Part shown: positions 21,245 to 30,072 of the stretch, piece after piece
Position numbering within the stretch: the first letter of the stretch is position 1
How the letters are laid out: each line of letters starts with the position of its first letter
Origin: Mesostigma viride
Lineage: Eukaryota; Streptophyta; Mesostigmatophyceae; Mesostigmatales; Mesostigmataceae
Reading direction: 5' to 3'
Assembly (NCBI GenBank): GCA_009746045.1
Contig: RPFO01001265.1
Coordinates: 1 to 64,000 of the forward strand
DNA length: 64,000 bases
The notes under the pieces: generated by a model
The model's input: only the letters and a program-made list of their open reading frames with translations
Databases searched by the model: none
Told to the model about the DNA's origin: nothing
Made by a program: the position numbers and the translations under genes

Positions 21245-21369
21245 GTTATTATAAATAGTGACGGAACCTTTTTGCCACTTGGGCAATTAGGTCCGTCACT
21301 ATTTATCCGGCGAAAACCACTCGCCGGCATCTATTCCGCGTTAAGTTCACGTAACACATTTAACGTAAC
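21245..21369. mobile_element. MITE 2, chimeric
   Basis: The left ~110 bp are identical to the left arm of MITE 1 up to its centre (GTTCACGT). The right end is only a short ATTTAACGTAAC, which is the end of MITE 3. It is flanked by TA (21243-21244, 21370-21371). It thus joins half of one MITE type to the terminus of the other, probably through recombination or gap repair at the palindrome centre. Confidence 0.82.
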
Positions 21370-21371
21370 TA

Positions 21372-21420
21372 AAACCTGTGCACCTTGGAGGTCAGGGGTT
21401 CGAATCCTCACTGAGGCAGC
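21372..21420 (+). other. tRNA-like 3' half
   Basis: CAGGGGTTCGAATCCTCACT is a clear T-arm/B-box sequence, preceded by GGAGGTC (variable-arm-like) and followed by GAGGCA. No 5' half with an A box is present because MITE 2 abuts. It is probably a tRNA gene relic or tRNA-derived SINE piece rather than a working tRNA. Confidence 0.5.
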
Positions 21421-21503
21421 TCCGGCGCATTTAGTGGTGCGTGCTCAGCGGCCTAGGCGGATGTCTCGGGCTCTTCGTCCCCCCTCCACGAGGCCAGGTT
21501 TTA

Positions 21504-21707
21504 GTTACGTTAAATAGTGCCGGAACCTTTTGCCGCCTGAGGCAAATCGGTCCGTCACACTATTTTGCCCGGAATAACCACTTCCGAGCACCCAAGTTAA
21601 TTCGGCCGAATTAACTTGGGTGCTCGGAAGTGGTTATTCCGGGCAAAATAGTGTGACGGACCGATTTGCCTCAGGCGGCAAAAGGTTCCGGCACTATTTA
21701 ACGTAAC
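21504..21707. mobile_element. palindromic MITE 3 (TA target duplication)
   Basis: The 204-bp near-perfect palindrome has ends GTTACGTTAAATAGTGCCGG and centre TTCGGCCGAA, flanked by TA (21502-21503, 21708-21709). It is related to MITE 1 at the termini (GTTA...AAATAGTG.CGGAACC) but differs inside. Confidence 0.88.
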
Positions 21708-21709
21708 TA

Positions 21710-22299
21710 CGCTTGACGAGAGCTGAACCTTGCTATCTAAAAATGGCTGACGGCGGTATGGCTGACAGCGGAGCTCAGATCTTTTGCATCTGAGCCCCAA
21801 ATTCGGTCCTGGATCACTTGCATTCGATGCGCCTTTTTAAGACGCACCCGCCAGAATAATCTGTTACGGCTAAAACGCAGTATTGACAACGTTACGTACG
21901 CACGTGACAAGCACTGAGCTATGACGACTCCAAAATCCAAGCGAGGTTTGGAATAAAGGAGCTTTCCGGCTCCCAGCCCAACCCGCTCGCCATCGTCCTA
22001 GCTTGCCCAGCCGTCTGCGGGGCCCGCCAACCCACCGGGCCAGCAAACCCATCGCCCAGCGCGCCTCGCCCGAGCTCAAGGAACCCTGCCACGAACACAA
22101 ATGGCGAAAGTACCTACCAGATTACGAGCGCTTTTCTTTCAGCAACTGGCTGCAACTACTGACCAAATCAGAATGCGCCAAAATAGTGCATTTCTTAGCA
22201 CAGGAACGCAAGCTCCTTGCATGGGCCCTTAGTAGGGCCCGGCCATCCCCGCCGACGGCCTGGAGGCGTTCTTTGCCAGGCCAGCTCTAGCTCAACATA
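21710..22299. other. stretch without assigned gene
   Basis: Contains an open frame at 22003-22290 (+, 95 aa) with no recognised domain; it is Pro/Arg-rich at both ends, with KYLPDYERFSFSNWLQLL in the middle. It could be the upstream part of the LINE that follows. A direct-repeat-like ATGGCTGACGG/ATGGCTGACAG lies near 21742-21765. Nothing else was seen. Confidence 0.4.
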
Positions 22300-23548
22300 T
22301 GCACCGCCTCGCTATCATGTTGTCAATGTGCAGCTTCTTCCAGCTACCTATAGATGGACAAAATCGCCGCCAAGATCCGCACCCCGGCAGCCCACTGAGC
22401 CTGTGCAGCCGACAGCCACACCGGCTCCCTCCCTCTGCAAGGATGCCCATCCGAGTGCTCAGTGCTGGAGGAGCACGTGACCTGGCCGTTGGCGGAGAAG
22501 CTGACCTCGCTGAACACGACGCTCAATTAACACGGTGGAGGCCCGGGTCTCCAATGTGGAAACCAAGGTCGTCCACAAGCTCCAACCCCAGTTCACGACG
22601 CTGCACACCGCGGCGCAGGCATCTGAGACGCACACTGCACTTGTGTCTCGCCTAAACCAGGTGGAGGGCAAGTGCGGCGTGCTCATGAAGAAGCTTGAAG
22701 CCATCACCGCCCACACCGAGCTAGGCCCTGGCCTCACAGGTCCCAAAGATAGCGGAGCAGCCGGCCACCATCGCATCCCAGCCACCCCGGCAAGATGCTG
22801 GCGACCACCTGCCCCTCTCCTAGCTATGCGGACCTGCTGCGGACAGCGACCGCCTCAACTACCGACGCCATCGCTACGAAACTCCAGGAGCTTGAAGACC
22901 TTCGCCAGGCACAACAACGCCGGGCCCGAGGCCACTGATCGCGCCCGCCGCGACTGCCAGGTGGTGTTGCGTCGCTTCCCCCAGAAGCCAGGTGAGACGT
23001 CAACCACCCTTGCCGTACCTTGGCATGCCATATATCACCAGCAGCGGCGCCTGCAGCTCGTAGGGCGGCACCTAGCTAGCTCGCACCAACCAGGTAGACA
23101 CCTCACGTGGCCCCCCCGCGGGACTGTGTCCAGCTCAGCCTGGCCGGCACCTCCTGACGTGGGCCGGGCCCCGTGATGCTAGACGCCGCAAGCGGCCCGC
23201 ACCTTCAAAGAACAGCTAGTAGAGGACATGGGGGGCCTAGGCCTCTCCGTGATTTGGAAAAAGATGATGGACTTGGCAAGGCCAAGTGGGCCCAGGTCAT
23301 AGAGGACAACGAGCCCCCCCCCCGTGGGGAAGCGCCCGCGTGTGCAAACATACAGGAAGCACGCCAGACAGGTCCCCTACTGGGGTAGAGTTGTTGTTGA
23401 TAGATGTTTGTAGATGTTTGTAGATATAGCTGTTGTAGATAGATTAGACCGGTAGGAATGTTTGCACCCACACATCCATCCATCGGGGTTAATGCTCCGT
23501 GACTCCCCAACGGGAGCACGAGTCTAATTAATTAATTAGTTAATTAGT
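22300..23548 (+). mobile_element. internally deleted TAAT-tailed LINE (ORF1 joined to 3' end)
   Basis: The first half encodes an ORF1-like coiled-coil protein (LAEKLTSLNTTL in one frame, then MEARVSNVETKVVHKLQPQF in the next). Near 23025 it passes directly into the C-terminal tail of ORF2 (ITS/QQRRLQLVG, then SVIWKKMMD), so the endonuclease and RT are missing. The end has the GGATGG-type 3' UTR, hairpin CTCCC-CAAC-GGGAG (23503-23516) and (TAAT)n. The 3' part is nearly identical to the LINE at 5470-5830/16604-16780 and shows the uninterrupted target of chromovirus B. Confidence 0.8.
22535..23022 (+). pseudogene. LINE ORF1-like coiled-coil segment
   Basis: MEARVSNVETKV, TLHTAAQASETHTALVSRL and VEGKCGVLMKKLEAI show heptad spacing, as in the coiled-coil N terminus of ORF1 proteins that trimerise and bind LINE RNA. 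The upstream continuation lies in another frame, so it is not a working gene. Confidence 0.6.
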
Positions 23549-23586
23549 ATCAACCCCAACTAAAGCTCAACTTCAAGGGAATATAT

Positions 23587-23658
23587 GGCCTGCGCTGCAT
23601 GGTTGTCTCCTTGATCTATGGGTTGGCGAAAATTTCAAGGAGACAACCAGCGCAGGCC
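23587..23658. repeat. 72-bp near-perfect hairpin
   Basis: GGCCTGCGCTG and GGTTGTCTCCTTG on the left pair with CAAGGAGACAACC and AGCGCAGGCC on the right, with only a 3-nt bulge and a loop of about 22 nt. As RNA it would be a miRNA-precursor-sized hairpin. It sits between two retroposon tails with no other feature. Confidence 0.7.
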
Positions 23659-23766
23659 AGAAATCGTTAATCGGGAGAATCCGGACCATGGTAGCTCGAG
23701 CCTGCCGTTATCTTGTCCGCGTGTTCGCCGTGTGAGTCGTTCAGGATGATGAAGATGTGTAGCCTT

Positions 23767-24023
23767 AATTATAATTAAAATTAATTAATTAGGAAAATAA
23801 CTCCGTTGGGAGTATCTGTAGCACACAGCCCAGAGAAGGGGCATATGGCCTATATAATACATTCTAAGCTGGCTTCCTGCAAGGGTGGGAATGTAAACAA
23901 CACTTGCTCTAGGTGCACTAGGGCACCTGCGCCACCCAGAGTCTCGGGCAACACCCAGCTAAGGGGAGCTCGTCATAGGTGGGGAAGATCAGCATAGCTA
24001 TACAAGAGCTAGGGCATGGCTTC
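23767..24023 (-). mobile_element. SINE-like repeat copy 1, part 1
   Basis: It matches 29003-29250 closely (GTAGCACAxAGCCC, GAGAAGGGGCATATGGC, CTAGGTGCACxAGGGCACCTG). On the minus strand it ends in CTCC-CAAC-GGAG (23801-23812) and an AATTAATT tail, the same 3' module as the LINEs, so it is probably a non-autonomous element using that LINE machinery. It is split from its other half (24943-25135) by a LINE insertion. Confidence 0.7.
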
Positions 24024-24942
24024 GGCAGTACACCGCCGCTGCCGCGCCTGAGCACTCGACGGGACGACGGTCCCGTTCCGCGATCGCTTCAAACTGTTGG
24101 GGAGTTGGCTCCCTGACACCGCCGACGATGTGGACACCCGCATCGGCCTCCAGGGCCTGGGCTAGGCTTCGTTCGCTCAACGTACCTGCTGGCGCTCCAA
24201 GGGCCTGGGCGAGCACCGCAAGCGCATGCTCTTCAATGTCCTCGTCCTCACGGTGCTCACGTATGGCGCCGAGGCCTGGACACTCACACCCACACTGGCA
24301 GCTATAGTAGGCTAGTAGACGGCACAGTTTACAGGATGCTCCGACAGGTCCTGAACGTAGGGTTTTCCAAGCGCCCGTCACGCATCAGAGTCTTTGTATC
24401 AGGGCATGCCTCGTATTTCGGACGAGATTAGACAGCGTAGGATAGCATTTCATAGGACACCTTGCTCGCACCAGCCAGGTCGAGACACCGCCCTTCAATG
24501 GTCTGCATGGCAGGCCCCCAGCGGCTTGGCCAGCCAGGGCGGCACATTCTGACGGCTGGCCTGGCCCCAAGGGCATTCCCAAAAGGGTAGGGAAACATGT
24601 CACGAACAACGTCCAGATGTTGCTGGATGACCTACTGCCAGGTCCCAGCCCAGTTTGAATACCGCATCCACTCTCTCTCCCTTCTTTGGACTGCCATGCA
24701 GAACAAGACGCGGTGGCAGAAGATTGTCAAGGCTCACACGCCCGACCCTGTGGGCAAGCTAGCCACCTCCCTCCAAGAGGAGGAGGCGTTTTGATGAGTA
24801 GGGTAGTTAGGATTTTTCTAGACTAGATAGATTAGCGTTAGGATAGTCCGATTACGCGGCTCTCTCCACTCCACCACCCGTCAAGGAATATGTGCTACAT
24901 GATCTCCCAACGGAGGCATGTTATAGTTTAATTTTAATTTTA
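24024..24942 (+). pseudogene. LINE fragment 3 inserted in SINE-like repeat
   Basis: A plus-strand LINE copy with an 8-bp target duplication ATGGCTTC (24016-24023, 24943-24950). It encodes LTVLTYGAEAWTLTPTL, a decayed RT C-terminal region, and ends with MQNKTRWQKIVKAHTPD before a stop. The 3' UTR has hairpin CTCC-CAAC-GGAG (24904-24915) and a TTTTAATTTTAAT tail instead of perfect TAAT. Several stops and frame changes show decay. It is about 0.9 kb long, 5'-truncated. Confidence 0.8.
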
Positions 24943-25135
24943 ATGGCTTCTCAGCAGAGAGTGACTCCCTGCATGGGCACTGCATAATAAAAATAAAGCT
25001 ATAGGCATCATCTGGAGGGTGGCTCATCATAGGCACACATGTGCATGACTAAAAATGCTAGGCCTCAGCTGGTATAGTGCCTGTAGCAGGCGGGCATGTA
25101 CAAGGCCACTGTCTAACTATTCTACACTACTGCTG
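24943..25135 (-). mobile_element. SINE-like repeat copy 1, part 2
   Basis: It matches 29250-29420 (CTCAGCAGAGAGTGACTCCC, TGGCxCATCATAGGCACACA, CTCAGCTGGTATAGTGCCTG). The last motif resembles a tRNA A-box region (GGCTCAGCTGGTATAGTGCC), on the strand opposite to the tail, so a tRNA origin is uncertain. Confidence 0.65.
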
Positions 25136-25500
25136 CTGTATTCCCCTATAGGCTGGGGCTTCTGGAGTCGCTGGGGCCGCGGTGGTCGAGGGGGTCGCGT
25201 GCCAGGGCTTGTGGCCGACGTAGATGGCCGCCCCCTTCCAGTACACCGGCTGGCCCGCCTTGGTCTGCCGGAGCTGGAGGTAGGTAGCCTTGTGCATTGA
25301 AATTATGGCTTGCTTACGTGTAGAGCGACTAGATGACCTAGACGGTGGGGCCGGGAACAGCATGCTTGATCAGGGCGTGTGTTTCGAGCCTAACTGGCCG
25401 GGAGTGCCCTATAGTGGTGAGCACCATTGCTGCGATCGCTCTCCCACCATTTACGAGGAAATACCGGCCCGCAAATGGAAAACCACTGAAAAGGTCTAGC
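25136..25500. other. stretch without recognised gene
   Basis: GC-rich. The minus strand has an open frame of 78 aa at 25127-25363 containing TKAGQPVYWKGAAIYVGHKP, which I do not recognise. It may belong to the Penelope-like element that begins beside it. Confidence 0.3.
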
Positions 25501-26365
25501 TAGTCAGTCATCACGTTAGCCATGCCATGATTCCAAACGTCCAAGAACTGCACACGGTGCAAAGGCAAAAAGCCGGAGGACAGCACTTTCAAATGTGCGG
25601 CGGGAACCAAAAGCCCGCGTATGCCAGAAAACATCGTGTTGCTGCAGCGACGCGACGATGTGGACATCGAATCCAGTGCCAAGCTCGGAACGGCCGCAAA
25701 GGAGATCTGGCATCACAGGGTTCAGATGTGCGGAGATACTATGGAAATCAGAATACTATGCGATCCAGCCGGTCCACAACCTGTTTGTAGAGCTTGTGCC
25801 CAGGGGCCGCAGCATGCACCGAACAGATGTGGGTGGCGTTGCAAAAAACACCGGACTTGACGGAGCATAATAACGTCTCGGTCATAGTCTTTGACCAACA
25901 AACGATGCAAGAGTTCAACAAGAGTCGTGATGAAATCGACACGATAAGAACAAAGACGGCCGGAAAAACGATGTAACTGACTAAGAACAACACCATATTT
26001 TGCTGTATGGGAAAGGAGACTGTGAATATCGGGGTAACGGATAAAAGGAATTTGCTGGTATTTAGGATCCTTGCGCTTATCATAGACAGCCGTACGCCAG
26101 CCCTTCTAATTGTTATGGGTAATGTTAAGATCGAGGTAATTACAATTAGTATCCTCCGACGTGAGCTTTAATGTGAGGGACGCTCGCGGGTAGATGCCAG
26201 GCAGACCAGCGGTGATATACAAATGTGTAGTACTCCTACACACAGATCTCGAGTGATTTATCTAGTATACCAAATCCGAAAGGCTTGCATCACTCCCCGG
26301 AAATTGGAGAACTTTTGCGGATGACTGTAGGTGTAAGTTGGCGATGCCCTAGGATCCGGAGACGT

Positions 26366-26430
26366 CCGTCCTATAATAGTCAGCGAAAGTTGGTGCGAGA
26401 GGTCCCCAGTTCGATTCCGGTCGGATTCAT
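26366..26430 (+). other. tRNA-like sequence inside the Penelope-like fossil
   Basis: TAGTCAGCG resembles an A box and CAGTTCGATTCCGG is a good B box/T-arm, about 30 bp apart, with GAGAGGTCC between them. Acceptor pairing is poor, so it is more likely a tRNA-derived SINE head or relic than a working tRNA. It lies within a ~280-bp block (about 26190-26470) foreign to the surrounding RT sequence. Confidence 0.45.
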
Positions 26431-26657
26431 TTGCAGATCGCGTTTTTCCGCGTTTTCCGCGGACCGGCACTGAACGCAAATGGTTTTCACCTTTGCGGCG
26501 TGCCTGATCAGAATATACAAATGGGTTGCGAAATCAGGGTTGTCGAAAGCAATAACATCATCAATGTATCGACATGTGTGGATAAAACGCCTGATGAGAA
26601 CATCATCGCTTGAGGCAATGAGATTCTCCATGAATGCAAGCTCATAAGTGTATAGAT

Positions 26658-26675
26658 TAATTAATCAATTAATAG
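26658..26675. mobile_element. tail-only insertion with 14-bp target duplication
   Basis: The 18-bp TAATTAATCAATTAATAG is flanked by the exact 14-bp repeat ATAAGTGTATAGAT (26644-26657 and 26676-26689). The insert is nothing but the TAAT tail used by the LINE family here, so it looks like an extreme 5'-truncation. Confidence 0.75.
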
Positions 26676-26980
26676 ATAAGTGTATAGATAGAGGTTTGCA
26701 AGCAGCCCGGCACAGTTAGTGCCCATAGGGATGCCGATAGCTTTTGGTACACATTGCCCGCAAAACAAATGAAGGTGTTATCAACAAGATAAGATATCCA
26801 ATGAACAACTTGGTCAGCCTTCGTGATAATATAATTATAAGCATCCCGCACGATAGCACCTGCCGCAATCCCGGCCTGAGAGCCACGTTGCCTGGGCTTG
26901 CCGTCTGAGAAACACGCACGTGCAGGTGGTTGCGCCCGGGAGGCCTACACGTGCATACAGACGAGTAAGGAGGCTATCTA

Positions 26981-28941
26981 ATCGGGGTTCTTTGAACGGA
27001 GTTTCTTCTATACGTGAATGCGGGAACAAGAGGCCGCTGGATGAGCGGCTTATAGGTCGTAGTGTTTACTCGTAGCTGTTTGGCTAGAGCTTTTGTGATT
27101 AGTAGATGCAATATAGTGCATGGTTGAAAAATGAATTAAATAAAATGTGCGTTCCGCGCTTGGGTTGATTATACCCGGGCGGAACGGGGCGTGAGGTGCA
27201 GTGCCCCTGAAAAGAACAACCTACGCATTATTTAATACTAGCCGTGCAGATTCGGGATATTCTACCCCCGGTCTGTACGGTTAGCGTCTTACTAGCATCC
27301 ACTAAACATAAGGGTTTAATGACGTCAGTTAGCTAGGGATAAGGGAGGTTTTGCGACTAAAAGCCGCTCTGGCTGGTTTTGTCGGCCTCTTTCTTTGCTC
27401 GTTGTCGTTGCGGCGGCAGCCGCAGCTATGGGTGCTGCGGAGCAAAATCCCAAAAGCACTGGTTGCACTGGCCACTTGGCCAGTGGTGAGACTTCCAGTT
27501 GTTAACCGGCCAGGCGTAGTTCCTCGCTCGGTTAACTAAAAGAAAAGAAAATGATTACCTCCGGTCCGCACCTTTTCCCCAGCTTGGGGTCTTTGGTGGG
27601 CCGGATGCCGTGACAGGTGCTCAACTGTCGCTTGGTCGGCCCAGTGCGCGAGCTGGTGCTCCGTACCTGGGGATGCTTGCACCCCGGGTTGGAGCCGGAT
27701 GGCTGGCACTGGCGACCCGTGTCTCGGTCCGCGGCCTGCGGCTTTTTCTTCGGAAATTGCTGCTGGCCAGCAAACTTTGCAATTGCCTTCCGCCGAGGGG
27801 GGGTGGTTGGGGCTGGGGACGGCGATGGGAAAAGCGCCTAAGCTAGAAATTTTTTCCCCACGCATAGAAACCTCGGGGGGGAATGCGGTCTTGGCTGAAC
27901 GGACTCTCGTTCAGCCAGGTGCCTGGGGCTGTGGCCTCGGGCATCCGGGCTGGCGGGGCCTGGGCTAGGTCCACGTTTTTTCTCGAAGCACCCCGGGTCT
28001 ATGGGGAGACGGCCATAGCGGTACCGACTCGGGGCCCCGAGAGGGGTCATGATAGGCTGGCCGTGCGCAATCGCAGTGCAAATGCGCTGGGCCTTTTTGG
28101 GCCTGGCCATGCATCCACAGCCGCCGGGCACACGCCTCCCGATGTGGGGGGGCTCCCGTTTTGCGGCAGGGCGGTCACTTGTGACAACGAGCAAGGTGGA
28201 GTGCGGCTTCAAGGGAAAGCCAGGGCGGGGGTGATTGGGCAACGTACTTCATGAAGGGCCTTGAACGGCGTGCCTCCGGGCATGTCAATTAGTGTCACAT
28301 GTATGCTTCCACTTATTGTTTTAATGAAGATGCTGGTTTTTGTGGGAGCTACGTGGGACATGAATCGGGGTTCTTTGAACGGAGTTTCTTCTATACGTGA
28401 ATGCGGGAACAAGAGGCCGCTGGATGAGCGGCTTATAGGTCGTAGTGTTTACTCGTAGCTGTTTGGCTAGAGCTTTTGTGATTAGTAGATGCAATATAGT
28501 GCATGGTTGAAAAATGAATTAAATAAAATGTGCGTTCCGCGCTTGGGTTGATTATACCCGGGCGGAACGGGGCGTGAGGTGCAGTGCCCCTGAAAAGAAC
28601 AACCTACGCATTATTTAATACTAGCCGTGCAGATTCGGGATATTCTACCCCCGGTCTGTACGGTTAGCGTCTTACTAGCATCCACTAAACATAAGGGTTT
28701 AATGACGTCAGTTAGCTAGGGATAAGGGAGGTTTTGCGACTAAAAGCCGCTCTGGCTGGTTTTGTCGGCCTCTTTCTTTGCTCCCCACCCACCCACCCGT
28801 GTCTTGGTTGCCTCTAGGGCAACGTACTTCATGAAGGGCCTTGAACGGCGTGCCTCCGGGCATGTCAATTAGTGTCACATGTATGCTTCCACTTATTGTT
28901 TTAATGAAGATGCTGGTTTTTGTGGGAGCTACGTGGGACAT
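26981..28941. repeat. terminal-repeat array R1 (long unit plus short unit)
   Basis: Two tandem units share a ~400-bp head (starting ATCGGGGTTCTTTGAACGG) and a ~125-bp end (GGGCAACGTACTTCATGAAG to ACGTGGGACAT). The first unit (26981-28363) has a ~845-bp G-rich middle; the second (28364-28941) has a 35-bp middle instead. Perfect hairpins are many: GCCGCT-GGATG-AGCGGC (27033-27049), CGTTCCGC/GCGGAACG (27150-27186), CACTGGCCA-CT-TGGCCAGTG (27466-27485), TGGCTGAACG/CGTTCAGCCA (27892-27917). It directly adjoins the Penelope-like sequence, in keeping with the tandem pseudo-LTRs of that class. No hammerhead CUGANGA core was found by eye. Confidence 0.8.
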
Positions 28942-29002
28942 TAAACGAGCTTTCAAATCGTGCAAATCTAGTGTGGTATATAGAGTGGTGAATCATAGGT
29001 GG

Positions 29003-29420
29003 CTATTAATTAATTAATTATCAACATCACTCCGTTGGGAGTAGATGTAGCACATAGCCCTGAGAAGGGGCATATGGCTTACATTCTAGGCTACTTCATG
29101 CAAGGGTGGGAATGTAAGCTACCCCTGCTCTAGGTGCACCAGGGCACCTGCACCCTCATGGTCTATCACGCTATGCCCGGGTAAGGGGGGAGCATGCCTG
29201 TGAGGGGGAACATCATCATGGCTATACAAAAACTAGAGCATGGCATCTCAGCAGAGAGTGACTCCCTGCATGGGCACAGCATAACTAAATAAAACTAGGC
29301 ATCATCGGGAGTGTGGCACATCATAGGCACACATGTACATGGTTAAGTAATGCTCGTGGCTCAGCTGGTATAGTGCCTGTAGGAGGCGTACATGTACATG
29401 GCCACGGTCTATCTATTCTA
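29003..29420 (-). mobile_element. SINE-like repeat copy 2
   Basis: The uninterrupted copy of the repeat at 23767-25135, about 420 bp. On the minus strand it ends with hairpin CTCC-CAAC-GGAG (29030-29041) and (TAAT)n at 29005-29019. The opposite end holds the A-box-like GTGGCTCAGCTGGTATAGTG. No coding capacity. Confidence 0.7.
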
Positions 29421-30072
29421 GGGCGTCCCCAACATCTACTGCTCCAATTTTGGTACTTTTGAAATTCCATGCCTGGAGCGCAAAGTTTGCAATATATGTG
29501 CCGTTTGTAGCTCTAGCTCTATAATAACCTGACCAACCCCGCATTCCTCAAAGTAGCACTTGTTGCCTATTCTCATTATGCGAATCACATGATTAGGATG
29601 TGCTTCATGATTGCTATTGCTCGAGATTCAATTAAGAATGATTGACATCAATAAATGATTAACCAAATAAACCAAATTAGGCCACTTGACAAGTTCATGA
29701 TCCATTTAAATTGTACAATTAAGCGATTAATTAATTCATAAATCATACATTACATGGGATACCCCCGTCGACGAGCTAGTGGTACGTACAATGAAACATT
29801 TGAGTTTGTAACATGTCTCCATGGATATATACATGTATGCTGGACCTCGCGCATCTCAGCCCTCTAAGAAATGTTATTTGAACTCAGGTCTAGATCTAAA
29901 TATATACATGATCTGGATAATATTATACACTTCCTTAAAAGAGCATGAATCGAGCTTTACAATTCAGGACAAGGAACTCGTTTGCAAATCACGGCTGAAA
30001 GGCAAGTGCTCACAACGAAGCACGTGCTCTCAAGGCTGTCCACCTCGTCCAACCAAGCCCGGGCGAGCTGGC
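29421..30072. other. AT-rich stretch, no gene seen
   Basis: AT-rich non-coding sequence with AATTAATT runs near 29730. It could hold the 3' flank of the transposase-like gene that ends at 30073. No TIR was recognised. Confidence 0.4.

Larger units (their letters stand above)
25500..26980 (-). mobile_element. Penelope-like reverse transcriptase fossil
   Basis: Reading the minus strand, the order is ADQVVHWISYLVDNTFICFA, a GIPMGTNCA-like tract, a YIDD catalytic motif (CRYIDDVIAFDNPDF, near 26540), then YPDIHS...YGVVLSQLHRF and a REx-type helix (LVELLHRLLVKDYD). This succession is typical of Penelope-like reverse transcriptases. No GIY-YIG endonuclease was recognised at the 3' end. It is broken in several places and interrupted by a tRNA-like piece and a tiny tail insertion. 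The upstream end joins the terminal-repeat array at 26981. Confidence 0.72.

Noticed and set aside
27351-28254. Open frames in the G-rich middle of the terminal-repeat units (up to 134 aa on both strands)
   Set aside because: Composition-driven openness on both strands, Pro/Arg/Gly-rich, no domain, and absent from the short units.
26981-28363. Hammerhead ribozyme in the terminal repeat
   Set aside because: Expected for Penelope-like elements, but no CUGANGA...GAAA core was found on either strand by eye.
29003-29420. tRNA gene at CTCAGCTGGTATAGTGCC
   Set aside because: Only an A-box-like stretch is present; there is no B box or acceptor pairing, and it is opposite to the orientation implied by the tail.
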